A stretch of DNA of 64,000 nucleotides from Plebeiibacterium marinum. GTDB lineage: Bacteria > Bacteroidota > Bacteroidia > Bacteroidales > Marinilabiliaceae. The notes below the pieces were generated by a model. It worked only from the letters and a program-made list of their open reading frames with translations. It was not told the origin of the DNA and searched no databases. The stretch lies in assembly GCF_026013615.1 (NCBI RefSeq), contig NZ_JAPDPI010000006.1:91013-155012 (forward strand). Reading direction: 5' to 3'. The stretch's first letter is position 1, and every line of letters starts with the position of its first letter. The translations under genes were made by a program, and so were the position numbers. Of the stretch, positions 18,038 through 26,815 are shown piece after piece.

Positions 18038-18709
18038 ATGAATTTGTTATTAATTGCTATTGCCCCTGTCTTTATTATCCTGATATATGTTTACTATCGA
18101 GACAAATATGAAAAAGAACCTGTTTCATTATTGATAAAAGGATTAATTGGAGGGATGGTTATTGTTATACCAATCATCTTTGCTGAAGAATTTATAAGTG
18201 CTCATCTCCCCCTTATCTTTCACGAAAGAATCGGAATAGCTTTTGGTAATGCGTTTTTGGTTGCTGCTTTATGCGAGGAAGCCTTTAAACTCCTTGCTGT
18301 TTATATACTCATATGGAAAAACCCTAATTTTAACGAGCGCTTTGACGGTATTGTATACGCTGTATTTGTTTCCCTTGGCTTTGCTTTGGTAGAAAACATT
18401 ATGTATGTATTCTCTAATGGCATGGGGACGGGTATATCACGTGCTTTTACTGCAGTACCGGCACACGCCATGTTTGGTATTATGATGGGCTATTATCTGG
18501 GTATGGCAAGGTTTATCGTTGCTAAACGTATGCCTTATTTAGCTTTGTCATTTTTTGTCCCTTTCTTTTTCCATGGGCTGTATGATTTTATTTTAATGGT
18601 AAAAATTAACTGGGTATTGTTTTTCTTTTTCCCATTATTAATATTAATGATGTACCGTACCAACATGAGAATGAAGCAACACAGCGCCAATTCTGTATTT
18701 AAAGCATAA
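18038..18709 (+). CDS. PrsW family intramembrane metalloprotease
   Basis: The 223-residue protein has about eight membrane helices. The PrsW/CAAX-type signature is visible: an EE pair in ALCEEAFK (E80, E81), ALVENIMY (E119, N120), PAHAMFGIMMGYY (H143) and a late FFFHGLYDF. PrsW of Bacillus subtilis cleaves the anti-sigma factor RsiW, so a role in signal-dependent membrane proteolysis is plausible; the target here is unknown. It begins an apparent two-gene unit with arfB, four bases downstream. Confidence 0.85.
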   Translation: MNLLLIAIAPVFIILIYVYYRDKYEKEPVSLLIKGLIGGMVIVIPIIFAEEFISAHLPLIFHERIGIAFGNAFLVAALCEEAFKLLAVYILIWKNPNFNERFDGIVYAVFVSLGFALVENIMYVFSNGMGTGISRAFTAVPAHAMFGIMMGYYLGMARFIVAKRMPYLALSFFVPFFFHGLYDFILMVKINWVLFFFFPLLILMMYRTNMRMKQHSANSVFKA

Positions 18710-18713
18710 ACAT

Positions 18714-19109
18714 ATGCAAGACTTTAGTTCCGAAATAAAATTTTCAACTGCAAGGAGTTCAGGACCGGGAGGACAAAATGTAAATAAGGTAAATACCAAA
18801 GTTATCCTGCATTTTGATATTATGAACTCTGCCTTGTTAACCCTGCCCCAAAAAATACATCTTTCAGAAAAACTGGCATCGAAAATAAACAATGATGGCA
18901 TCCTGATTTTAAGTTGCGAACAAACCCGTTCGCAACTTAAAAACAAAGAGATTGCTATTTCTTTATTGAACAACATGGTGCATCAGGCTCTTATACCACC
19001 CAAAAAACGCAAAGCAACAAAACCCACTAAAAGTTCAAAACTAAAAAGATTGCAAAACAAAAAGCTACACTCTTTGAAAAAAGCCAACAGAAAGGGTCCA
19101 GTGTTATAG
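18714..19109 (+). CDS. arfB: Ribosome-rescue peptidyl-tRNA hydrolase ArfB
   Basis: The 131-residue protein is a release-factor domain without codon-recognition parts. The catalytic GGQ (19-21) lies in SSGPGGQNVNKVNTKV, and the C-terminus is a strongly basic tail (PPKKRKATKPTKSSKLKRLQNKKLHSLKKANRK), which in ArfB enters the mRNA channel of stalled ribosomes. It therefore probably frees non-stop ribosomes by hydrolysing peptidyl-tRNA. Length and order are typical. It follows prsW by four bases and is likely translated from the same mRNA. Confidence 0.9.
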   Translation: MQDFSSEIKFSTARSSGPGGQNVNKVNTKVILHFDIMNSALLTLPQKIHLSEKLASKINNDGILILSCEQTRSQLKNKEIAISLLNNMVHQALIPPKKRKATKPTKSSKLKRLQNKKLHSLKKANRKGPVL

Positions 19110-19503
19110 GTAGTAATGAGCTTGTAAAGTGAACAGTTCTTAAAGTTCTTAAAGTTTGTAAAGTATAAAGTTGAATCGCTATTAAAGTAGTGCGTTCAAA
19201 GGAATAAGAATTTCAGAACTATTACGATGTTCATTGATATCAAAAAACACAAAGAGCAATAATGGAACAGATTGTATTATAAAACAAGCATACTTTTTTA
19301 ACTAAAATTTTAACAACCAAATATATAAAAAACATATATTTGTTCGTTAAATCAATTAGTTACAGAGGTTATCGACCTGAAATATAATATATATAAAACC
19401 AATGTGTTTAGCGATTTGTTGTGTTTCATGGTAAAACCGTAGTGTAAAATAATACCTTTGAAAATTTAGAATTCAAATATTTTTATACAGAAATGCTGAC
19501 TCA
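19110..19503. other. AT-rich 394-base intergenic region
   Basis: No ORF or hairpin stands out. A TACCTTTG at 19453-19460 fits the -7 consensus and could drive the unknown gene at 19504, but no matching -33 TTTG is at the right distance. The region marks the left edge of an accessory patch. Confidence 0.3.
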
Positions 19504-20052
19504 ATGCCAAGACTAGATAAAGAAACAAAGGAAAGAATTAGGAAACTAGATTACAAAGAACTCCAAGACATTGTAATTAAAATTGCGTCGAAAGAGAAAT
19601 CAGTATATGATTTTATTTTAGTTAACTACCTTGATAAAAAAATTGGAGAAAAAGAATTATATGAGGCAACTAAAGTTGATTTAGAAATTTTATTACAAAA
19701 AAGGTATAAAGGATTTTCAGAACAACTACGAAATGCAAATATGTTAGCTGCATGTATAAAAAGAATAAATGAATTTACAAAAATTTCAAAAAATAAATTA
19801 TACGAAGCAGACCTATTATTATATATTCTTAGTATCCCTTTTTCATTGAATGCTAATATGTTTGGAACTTGTTTTACTCAATATGATACGAAAGTTGCTA
19901 TAATTGTGAAACGATTAGTTAACGTTGTTACAAAGAAACTTCATGAAGATTATAAAATAGAATATGAGGAAACCATAAATGATTATCTTAAGAAACTTCA
20001 TCAGATGTCGAATCATATTGATACTGTATATAATTTACCTGAAACTATTTAA
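19504..20052 (+). CDS. Hypothetical all-helical protein
   Basis: This 182-residue protein is rich in Lys, Glu and Ile and predicted to be helical throughout (RIRKLDYKELQDIVIKIASKEKSVYDFIL; TKKLHEDYKIEYEETINDYLKKLHQMSNHI). No signal peptide, membrane segment or catalytic motif is evident and I do not recognise a family. It is very AT-rich compared with genes before 19 kb and sits between intergenic DNA and a decayed repeat, next to a toxin-antitoxin pair, which suggests recent acquisition. Confidence 0.55.
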   Translation: MPRLDKETKERIRKLDYKELQDIVIKIASKEKSVYDFILVNYLDKKIGEKELYEATKVDLEILLQKRYKGFSEQLRNANMLAACIKRINEFTKISKNKLYEADLLLYILSIPFSLNANMFGTCFTQYDTKVAIIVKRLVNVVTKKLHEDYKIEYEETINDYLKKLHQMSNHIDTVYNLPETI

Positions 20053-20059
20053 AGAAAAA

Positions 20060-20290
20060 ATAAAAAGAAGCACGAAAACACAATCGTAGATCTCCGATAA
20101 GCTAAAAGCCTACCGGAGGACCTCTCACACCTACGTACACACGGGTCTTCCCGACAATATCGGGACAGGCAGTATCTTGCGGTTCCATACATCATAACAA
20201 ACAGCGAATTAGTATTTGAAGTTAAAGATGAGTGCAGCTGATTATACATATCAGCTAAAGGATCTTCACTGCTACCGTCACCGACAACCA
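20060..20290 (-). repeat. Decayed structured repeat, possibly the 3' end of a group II intron or related element
   Basis: On the minus strand an 11-bp stem forms from CTCCGGTAGGC and GCTTATCGGAG (20092-20118) with two G-U pairs that would be mismatches on the plus strand, so RNA from the minus strand is the likely functional form. Upstream on that strand are GTACGTAGGTGTGAGAGG and GAACCGC blocks, reminiscent of group II intron 3' regions in Bacteroidota. A diverged second copy of the core lies at 26530-26600. No reverse transcriptase is present. Most of the gap 20053-20505 is this element. Confidence 0.4.
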
Positions 20291-20497
20291 CTACGTTTTT
20301 GCAGTAGCAAAAGCATCACCTGCTAATGGCTCGAAGCCTTACCTCCGCCCATTCGGGACTTCCTGCCTATGGATAAAAATGACCCAACAGTTTCACATAG
20401 CGCAAAACCACTATGGGCAAGTAACTTCAAATAAAGGAACAGCTCATTTAAAGTTAAATATTACAATAAGTTCTGAAATTACCCGAACAATATTTCG

Positions 20498-20505
20498 TAT
20501 CTTTG
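20498..20505 (+). promoter_or_regulatory. TANNTTTG-type -7 box overlapping the toxin gene start
   Basis: TATCTTTG abuts the first ATG (20506) of the HigB-like gene. If it is the active -7 box, the transcript would start a few bases inside the annotated gene, implying either a leaderless message or a TTG start at 20524. Confidence 0.35.
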
Positions 20506-20868
20506 ATGAGAAATAAATGTATTGATTTGGAAATAGTAAACAAGAACATTTTAATAAAACTCATTCGGAAGAATAAGGGGAATACCAAGTTAGTAAAAGC
20601 AATCCTGCAATTAATTGATGATATTGAAGAAAATGCTTGGGAAACTCCTCTTGCTCTTATTGCAAGCCGTCCAGATGCAGATTGTATTTATGGAGGCGAA
20701 TTTTACTTTTTTAATATCAATATACATCGTACAATGATTATGATTGAATTTGAAGAAGATGGTGAAGCTACTATCGTGTGGGCCGGAAATCATCATGAAT
20801 ACGACCAGACGTTTAAGAATAATAAAAATGTCATTAAGAAATGGCTAAAAGATAATAGTTGGATTTAA
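20506..20868 (+). CDS. HigB-like mRNA interferase toxin
   Basis: The protein (120 residues from the ATG at 20506) matches the HigB/RelE-like pattern: IVNKNILIKLIRKNKGN at the N-terminus, ENAWETPLAL in the middle, then a FYFFNINIHRTMIMIEFEEDGEATIVWAGNHHEYDQ block, equivalent to the FNI.GN.YRLI..I...FIG.H.EYD core of HigB. Such toxins cleave mRNA on the ribosome. The usual Arg-Leu after the FNI block is replaced (HRTMIMI), so activity is uncertain. It overlaps the following HTH gene by 10 bases, the normal toxin-first order of higBA. The true start may be a TTG at 20524, which aligns better with shorter HigB proteins. Confidence 0.75.
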   Translation: MRNKCIDLEIVNKNILIKLIRKNKGNTKLVKAILQLIDDIEENAWETPLALIASRPDADCIYGGEFYFFNINIHRTMIMIEFEEDGEATIVWAGNHHEYDQTFKNNKNVIKKWLKDNSWI

Positions 20869-21431
20869 TTAATTTCGTTATGAAGGATATTGTAAATATA
20901 AAAGAGATAGCAGGGATTGAAAGTCTTGAGAATGAATATGATTTGCAAAAAGCTTCAATGATGGAGCGAAAGTTGCGCCTCATGATCAAAGAGAGTCCAG
21001 AATTAAAACCTTTAAGAAAAAAGCTTAGAGATCTAATAAAAGAATATGAATCAAGAGAATGGTCTGATTTTGAAAAAGTAGATGATGTCCAAATTGCATC
21101 ATCTGATAAAGCAGAAGAGATTGTAAATCATGAGGAAAAATTTATAAAGAAGCGCAAAGAAAGCATAAAAAAGAAATTAAAAGAGTTTGATATGACTCAG
21201 CAAGATTTAGGAATTCTTCTGGGGCATCCTAAATCATATATGAGTGAATTAATAAATGGAATATCTCAATTTACGATGAAGGATTTGGTGATAATCCATA
21301 GGGTTTTTGGGATTACTCTAAAAACCTTAATTCCAACCTATTTACAAAGCGAGACAAGGGACAAAGTGCGTGATTCTATTAGACTTTTGAATAAACCAAA
21401 GCTAAAGCTAAGAAAGACAGAACCAGCTTAA
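20859..21431 (+). CDS. HigA-like antitoxin, HTH transcriptional regulator
   Basis: The 190-residue protein has a charged helical N-terminal half (about 1-95) and a C-terminal helix-turn-helix of the XRE/HigA type (about 107-165: KKKLKEFDMTQQDLGILLGHPKSYMSELINGISQFTMKDLVIIHRVFGI). It starts 10 bases before the end of the toxin gene, which implies translational coupling. By analogy it should bind and neutralise the toxin and repress the operon. It is longer than minimal HigA (about 100 residues) because of the N-terminal extension, similar to long Bacteroidota HigA proteins. Confidence 0.75.
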   Translation: MDLINFVMKDIVNIKEIAGIESLENEYDLQKASMMERKLRLMIKESPELKPLRKKLRDLIKEYESREWSDFEKVDDVQIASSDKAEEIVNHEEKFIKKRKESIKKKLKEFDMTQQDLGILLGHPKSYMSELINGISQFTMKDLVIIHRVFGITLKTLIPTYLQSETRDKVRDSIRLLNKPKLKLRKTEPA

Positions 21432-21444
21432 TATAGAAGAAAAT

Positions 21445-21469
21445 AACAGTAATTTTACTGTAACTTTTT
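21445..21469 (+). terminator. Terminator after the higBA-like pair
   Basis: The palindrome ACAGTA-ATTT-TACTGT is followed by AACTTTTTT, 14 bases after the antitoxin stop. The stem is only 6 bp and AT-rich, so strength is uncertain. Confidence 0.55.
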
Positions 21470-21621
21470 TCAACTGTAATATATTGGTAATTAATAGTTA
21501 GTGATTTGCGGGTGTTTTGGTTTTGATTTCTTTATACCCCCATAATGGCTTAGAATTCCACTTTTTGCTAAAAATGACCATTTTGGATTCCAACTTTAGT
21601 GCTTTTTGCACTTTTTGTGTG

Positions 21622-21711
21622 TTTTCTTCGCACCCTCTTCGCATTTCCTCGCATGTTCTTCGCATTTCTTCGCATAACCTATGCAAATGCTATGCACTTT
21701 CAATGCATCAA
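21622..21711. repeat. TTCGCA-type degenerate tandem repeats
   Basis: Between 21622 and 21711 are repeated TCTTCGCA, CTCGCAT and TTCGCAT units followed by ATGCAAATGC and ATGCACTTTCAATGCAT, with a spacing of roughly 8-13 bases. The rest of the 624-base gap 21432-22055 holds low-complexity DNA and a GC-richer stretch (21720-21850) without an ORF or recognisable RNA. Confidence 0.4.
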
Positions 21712-22055
21712 CAATAGGAATGCTACGGACTACGTTCGCCCTTTTACACGGGAGTAACACAGATTCATCGCAGGCTCTTTGCCATAAGGGTGCGAAGAAC
21801 CTGCATTAAACCTGTGATAAAAATGTGGCGAATGGCAGACGTGTATCAGAGTTGAATAGGAGAAGGGTAGGTAAAGGGTGCTAGAATATGCTTTAAAAAT
21901 CCCACCCCCAAAAAAAGTACGTTGTCATACGCTTGTTATACCATACCATAGCAAGACAGAGCAAACAGAAATAATTACATAACAGACTATGTACAGGCAG
22001 TTCTATGCATACATTATTTATAAAATCAATTTAAGAAAACCCAAATAATCTATTC

Positions 22056-23939
22056 TTAATAATTAAACCCAATTAAATTATAATACTGTAACCAGGGAAT
22101 AAAAAGCACAACCGCAATAGTTATAAGTGATTGATAAACCAAGTTCAAAGTCCTCAGTTCTTTATATCTAATAACTTTTATCAAAGAATAAATGGTAACA
22201 CACTCCAATGGGATAATGATAAAAGGTATTACCAAGGTCATTTTAAGGAGCAAAGGGACACCAAAGAAAAACTCGTTAAGCTCTGTTTTTGTTAAAGTAT
22301 AAGCAAGTAGTGCCATAAAAAGAACAATGAGTAAGGACAAAGAGACGTTAAGTTTTTTAATAAGATGACTTTTTTTGTTGCGATTAAATAGTTTACGTAC
22401 AGCACTCGCAATAATGTATATCAATAAAATATGTATAATACTTCCCATCCAATACATCTGAAATGTAACGGATTCGTACCATTTTAATTTTTCGTACGAA
22501 TAGATTTGAGTAAAGAAATAAAAAACATCTCCTTTAGCATCTCTATCAAAAGCAAAGTGGCCGTATTTTGTATGGAAGGTTAAATCGGATACAGGTTGCA
22601 ATTCAAGGTTCCATTCCGGTATTTTAAGTATGCTATCTTGTGAAGCAATGGTAATTTCATTAGCCAACCCAATTAAAGTAGCTAATTTACCTAAAGTTTT
22701 ATGTGAATAGTCTGTTGATCTATACCTACCTTTAAACTTCCCCAATGGTTCATCAACAGAACCCTGCTTAGGGGTAACTTCTGCCTTTTGTTTTTCAATA
22801 ATGCTTTGGGGCATCATTCTTTCTACAAAGCTATCCGTAAAATTTTGAATAAACTTTCGACTGTTACCAATGGTACTCTCAGAATTAACATCAATAAAAA
22901 AACCGATGTTTTTATCGGGAAACAGTGCCAGCCTGCTTTGAAACCCCTGCCATGAGCCGTCATGTCCATAATATTTAATTTTTTGGGATTGAAATTCGTA
23001 AAAGCCAAGCAACCATCCGTATTCAGCCATTTCGTATTGCTTAACTGGAGAGTAGAACATTTTATCCACAGATGTCGGGTCTAAAATTTGCCTACCTTTA
23101 AAACTACCATTATTTAAAAACATAGAAATATAGTTTCCCATATCTGAAGCTGTTGCACCTAATCCACCTGCCGGGTAACCAAGTATGAAATCCGGCTTGA
23201 ACGGAGTAAACTGTTCGCCTTTCAGCTCGTAACTTGTAGCGTAGTTTTCTTCGAACTTAGTTTCTCGTTTATAACTACTGGAATTCATTTCCAATGGATT
23301 CAAAATATTTTGTCTCACATAATCATAAAATGTTAAGCCTGATACTTCTTCAACAATAAGCCCCAATAAAGCATACCCCTGATTGGAATACGTTATCACC
23401 TTTCCGGAAGGTCTTATTTGCGGTGGTAATTGTGTTTGTAAGTATTGGGTCAGAGGAATGATATCACTTTTGGACGGAACTGACATACCAATAATATTAT
23501 AATCAAAACCAGCTGTGTGCGTTAAAAGATTCCTTATAGTTATAGAATCATTGAATTTATACTCCAATTGAAAACTTGTGAGGTAATTATTTACATCCCG
23601 ATCAAGCTCTAACTTACCTTTTTCATATAATTGCATAACAGCTGTACCTACAAATGTTTTGGAAATAGAAGCTATTCCAAAAATTGAAGTATTAGCATTC
23701 ACCGGCGTATTGGATTCGACATTAGCCATGCCATATCCGTTCATATGAAGAACAGAATCACCTTGCATGACTATTATGGTAGCTCCTGCAATACTGTACG
23801 TATCAAGGTCTTTTGTAAATGATGAATCTATCCAGGCTGATAAATCCGGATTTAAGGAATCCGTGTTTTGCGAATACATTATATTCCTGGGTAAGAAAAT
23901 AAATGATAGAAATATAAATATGGTGATTTTGGGTTTCAT
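22056..23939 (-). CDS. Serine hydrolase (class C beta-lactamase fold) with C-terminal membrane helices
   Basis: I start at 23939 for the signal peptide MKPKITIFIFLSFIFLPRNIMYSQ; an ATG 36 bases upstream adds a non-signal extension. Residues about 28-370 are a beta-lactamase/transpeptidase domain with SISK (S91, K94) as the active SxxK and YSN in VITYSNQGYALLG as the second motif; GHDGSWQGF serves as the third (HxG type). Residues about 500-627 carry four membrane helices. This S12-type fold with a membrane tail is common in Bacteroidota, where the enzymes act as esterases or D-Ala-peptidases and rarely as beta-lactamases. The substrate is unknown. A TolQ-like gene lies 138 bases upstream on the same strand. 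Confidence 0.85.
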   Translation of the reverse strand: MKPKITIFIFLSFIFLPRNIMYSQNTDSLNPDLSAWIDSSFTKDLDTYSIAGATIIVMQGDSVLHMNGYGMANVESNTPVNANTSIFGIASISKTFVGTAVMQLYEKGKLELDRDVNNYLTSFQLEYKFNDSITIRNLLTHTAGFDYNIIGMSVPSKSDIIPLTQYLQTQLPPQIRPSGKVITYSNQGYALLGLIVEEVSGLTFYDYVRQNILNPLEMNSSSYKRETKFEENYATSYELKGEQFTPFKPDFILGYPAGGLGATASDMGNYISMFLNNGSFKGRQILDPTSVDKMFYSPVKQYEMAEYGWLLGFYEFQSQKIKYYGHDGSWQGFQSRLALFPDKNIGFFIDVNSESTIGNSRKFIQNFTDSFVERMMPQSIIEKQKAEVTPKQGSVDEPLGKFKGRYRSTDYSHKTLGKLATLIGLANEITIASQDSILKIPEWNLELQPVSDLTFHTKYGHFAFDRDAKGDVFYFFTQIYSYEKLKWYESVTFQMYWMGSIIHILLIYIIASAVRKLFNRNKKSHLIKKLNVSLSLLIVLFMALLAYTLTKTELNEFFFGVPLLLKMTLVIPFIIIPLECVTIYSLIKVIRYKELRTLNLVYQSLITIAVVLFIPWLQYYNLIGFNY

Positions 23940-24077
23940 ACTATTTGATTTTAGACAATACAATTTTTGAACCACTGTAACAACAGAAGTACTTTTTAAA
24001 AATAATGAGGTTACACCCTGTTGTTACAGAGAAGGAGAGTAAATGTAAACTGAATTATTATTGCTAATAATAGCCTC

Positions 24078-24479
24078 TTAATGATTTTTAAACTCTGTTT
24101 TGGAGGGGTATTTTTTTAAATTACGGAGAACAAACCAGGTAATAGCAGATAATATCAGAAATGTGATACCAAAAAGCGGGGCAATAAAAGTTACTTTTAA
24201 ACCACCAGCCAGCATTCCCGGTTTAATACTGGCAGCTTCCATACATTGAACAGCATCAAAAGCTGCTATAAGACCCATCATTTGTCCGGTTATCCCAAAT
24301 AGAAACGATAAACTGCCAAAAAACAAAATACTATCGCTGGTTCTTTTAAGTTTTTGAGGTTTTTTATTACCTCGGTACATTATTATAAAACGGACTGTCT
24401 GTACAATGGCAAGTATCCACATAGAGTACACAAGAGACATAAAAAATGCTCCACCTTCAAAAAATAATCTAATTATCAT
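24078..24479 (-). CDS. Small MotA/TolQ/ExbB-like membrane protein
   Basis: The 133-residue protein has three predicted membrane helices. SLSFLFGITGQMMGLIAAFDAVQ and SIKPGMLAGGLKVTFIAPLFGI align with the two conserved helices of the MotA/TolQ/ExbB proton-channel family (G..FG..G...GL...F, P..LA.G...AL..P..G). It is shorter than TolQ (about 230), lacking the long cytoplasmic loop, and has no ExbD/TolR partner nearby. It may be an orphan channel subunit; ion transport is inferred from the family only. Confidence 0.65.
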   Translation of the reverse strand: MIIRLFFEGGAFFMSLVYSMWILAIVQTVRFIIMYRGNKKPQKLKRTSDSILFFGSLSFLFGITGQMMGLIAAFDAVQCMEAASIKPGMLAGGLKVTFIAPLFGITFLILSAITWFVLRNLKKYPSKTEFKNH

Positions 24480-24690
24480 GATTTAAATTTTTAAATTAAT
24501 AATGGAACAATTGTAAATATTCATGATAATATTTAAAAACATCTTATAGCAACAACAGAATTACCACCCCAAACAACAAATTTAAAACAATAAATAGCAA
24601 TTATGTCATTCGGGGTGAGATTCGTGTTATTGACATAAAATAAGAGTGATATTTAATATCCAAGCTATTTTCCTTTTATATTTGTTAGCT

Positions 24691-25794
24691 ATGGCTAACA
24701 ACAAAAACATAAAATCCATCGGCCGCCAAATGCTTGCAGACGGCATTGCCGTTTTAAGTGCCTTTCCTATCTGGGAAATTATTTATTGGATCATAGCATC
24801 TTTATTTATGTTTTTTGTTTTTAGTAACAGGCATTATGATATTCAGATACGCACTAATGTATCCATATTGCTATTACTGATTAGTTTTGCAAGCGCCAGA
24901 ATCATCAATAAAGTCTTAATTCCAAAGTTCTTATTTAAAGGTAAAACAGGGTTATTTATATACTCTATCTTTTTTTTAATTATTATTTCGTCATGGCTCA
25001 TAAGCATTGCGCTCTTTTTAATTACTTTTTATAGCAACATTGCTTTTGAAAATACCATTTTACCTTCCAGGGAAGATGTTATCATTCTTTTAACCGGTAC
25101 CTATATCATTGCACTAGTATCATCAATGTTTTATTTTACAAGAGAATCTTATCAATCAAAAGAAGAAAAACTAATTATTGAGAAGGAAAAGAATCAGCTT
25201 GAATTAAAATTCAAAGAAGTACAGTTACAATTACTTAAAGAACAAATTCACCCGCATTTTATCTTTAACATGATGAATAACCTTTATGCTCTGGTAAATG
25301 TAAGCACTGCACTTTCAAGAGAAGTTATTGTACGCTTATCGGACTTACTGGAATATATGCTTTATAAATGCAACACGGAAAAGGTAGCATTAAGCAAAGA
25401 AATAGAATTCATCAACAACTATATTGAACTTGAAAAAATACGGCACGATGATAGTTTTAACGTAAGAACCGATTTCCCCGAGGATTTAACCGGGATTAAA
25501 ATTGCTCCATTGGTGTTATTCCCGTTTGTTGAAAATGCTTTTAAGCACGGACTAAAACAAACCAATAACGATTTTATTACAATGCAACTAATGGTTACTG
25601 CAACCAAAATACAATTTAATATAAATAACTACATACATAATATTAAAGTTTCTGAGGCTAAAACTAAAAAGAGTAATGGTTTAGGACTTAAAAATGTACG
25701 CGAAAGACTTGAGCTATTGTATTTGAACAGATATGATTTGCAAATATCAACAAACAACAACATTTTTGACGTTAAATTAAAGATTATACGATAA
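24691..25794 (+). CDS. LytS-type sensor histidine kinase (His_kinase family)
   Basis: From the ATG at 24691 the protein has 367 residues; an upstream GTG at 24646 is possible but adds a second hydrophobic stretch with no obvious purpose. Four membrane helices (about 25-160) precede a coiled coil and the kinase block QIHPHFIFNMMNNLYAL, in which H187 is the phospho-acceptor of the LytS/YehU type. The ATPase part has FVENAFKHG (N-box) and NGLGLKNVRERL (G-box). Its stop overlaps the ATG of the LytTR regulator by one base, so the pair is translationally coupled. The signal sensed is unknown. Confidence 0.88.
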   Translation: MANNKNIKSIGRQMLADGIAVLSAFPIWEIIYWIIASLFMFFVFSNRHYDIQIRTNVSILLLLISFASARIINKVLIPKFLFKGKTGLFIYSIFFLIIISSWLISIALFLITFYSNIAFENTILPSREDVIILLTGTYIIALVSSMFYFTRESYQSKEEKLIIEKEKNQLELKFKEVQLQLLKEQIHPHFIFNMMNNLYALVNVSTALSREVIVRLSDLLEYMLYKCNTEKVALSKEIEFINNYIELEKIRHDDSFNVRTDFPEDLTGIKIAPLVLFPFVENAFKHGLKQTNNDFITMQLMVTATKIQFNINNYIHNIKVSEAKTKKSNGLGLKNVRERLELLYLNRYDLQISTNNNIFDVKLKIIR

Positions 25795-26495
25795 TGCCCC
25801 ATAAAAACAAATATACGTGCCTGATTATTGACGATGAACCATTGGCTATAAAAGTAATAAAAGAACATCTTGATAATTTCAGTGATCAGTTTGAGTGTGT
25901 TGGAATGTATACAAAGCCTATTGAGGCTATGTCTGTTTTAAACAAAGGAGGTGTTGATCTATTATTTTTAGATATTAATATGCCATCCATATCTGGAATT
26001 GAATTTTTAAAAGCCCTCCCCCATCAGCCTTACGTAATATTCACTACTGCCTACAGGGAATTTGCTGTTGATGCTTTTGACCTTAATGCGCTTGATTACC
26101 TTGTTAAACCTATTTCAACCGGAAGGTTTTTAAAGGGTATCAATAAGTTTCTTGCATTGGAACAATCACAACAGACCAGGACAAAAGATATTATTCACAT
26201 TAAAGCAGATAAAAAGCATTATAACATTCCTGCGGAAACCATACTTTATATCGAAGGTTTAGATAATTACATTAAAGTTAAAACAACAACGAGCAATCTC
26301 ATTTGCTACGAATCACTATCAGGTATGGAGAAGGAATTATCATCAGATATATTTTTACGCATCCACCGTTCTTTCATTATTAATATCAATCAAATTGAAC
26401 ACTACACATCGTCATATATTAAAATAGATGAGCGACAATTTACTATAGGCAGAAATTACAAAGAACAAGTACTAAACTATCTTGAAAGACAATAA
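25794..26495 (+). CDS. LytR/AlgR-type response regulator (LytTR DNA-binding)
   Basis: Residues about 8-125 are a receiver domain with the acidic pair D13/D14, phospho-acceptor D60 (LLFLDINMP) and K105 (DYLVKPIS). Residues about 135-233 are a LytTR DNA-binding domain (IHIKADKKHYNIPAETILYIEGLDNYIKV ... LRIHRSFIINI). It is the output of the kinase directly upstream. Targets may include the divergent serine hydrolase/TolQ-like genes or the downstream GH28-like gene, but no LytTR direct repeat was identified with confidence. Confidence 0.88.
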   Translation: MPHKNKYTCLIIDDEPLAIKVIKEHLDNFSDQFECVGMYTKPIEAMSVLNKGGVDLLFLDINMPSISGIEFLKALPHQPYVIFTTAYREFAVDAFDLNALDYLVKPISTGRFLKGINKFLALEQSQQTRTKDIIHIKADKKHYNIPAETILYIEGLDNYIKVKTTTSNLICYESLSGMEKELSSDIFLRIHRSFIININQIEHYTSSYIKIDERQFTIGRNYKEQVLNYLERQ

Positions 26496-26509
26496 TTAGT
26501 ACTTGACCC

Positions 26510-26690
26510 CGAATAATGCACCGCACAACAATCTGGTAAATCGCCGATAGCCCAGAAACCTACCGAAAAACCTCTCGCCTCCTAGTGCAGTACTCTACAC
26601 GTTCATAATCATGGGACAGACTTTATGCAACAACTCCTTAGATCAGGTTGAGGAACAGCGGATTAGAACATCAAGCATAAAAAAGTTCTA
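26510..26690 (-). repeat. Second, more decayed copy of the structured repeat
   Basis: The block TCGCCGATAGCCCAGAAACC TACCGAAAAACCTCTCGC (26541-26578) aligns with the 20091-20128 core at roughly three quarters of positions, but the stem-closing pairs are lost. It occupies most of the 320-base gap 26496-26815. The part after 26700 is AT-rich and probably holds the promoter of the next gene, although no clear TANNTTTG box is visible. Confidence 0.35.
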
Positions 26691-26815
26691 TTTGCAGTGA
26701 GTAATATTACTCTTGTTGTTGTATATAATTAATTATGTAGGGAATGATGAACATAAACTTTCTGTAATAACTACCCTACTTTAACAATTATACTTTAATA
26801 CAAAACAAAAACATT

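Noticed and set aside
20049..20291. 80-residue minus-strand ORF
   Set aside because: It lies entirely in a decayed structured repeat, its composition is unlike local genes, and the region makes better sense as RNA-type or mobile-element debris.
21498..21686. 62-residue minus-strand ORF with CEEMRR repeats
   Set aside because: The repeats are only a translation of the TTCGCA tandem DNA motif; no start signal or neighbour supports a gene.
21622..21711. CRISPR-like array
   Set aside because: Units are 8-13 bases, diverged and without regular spacers, unlike a CRISPR array.
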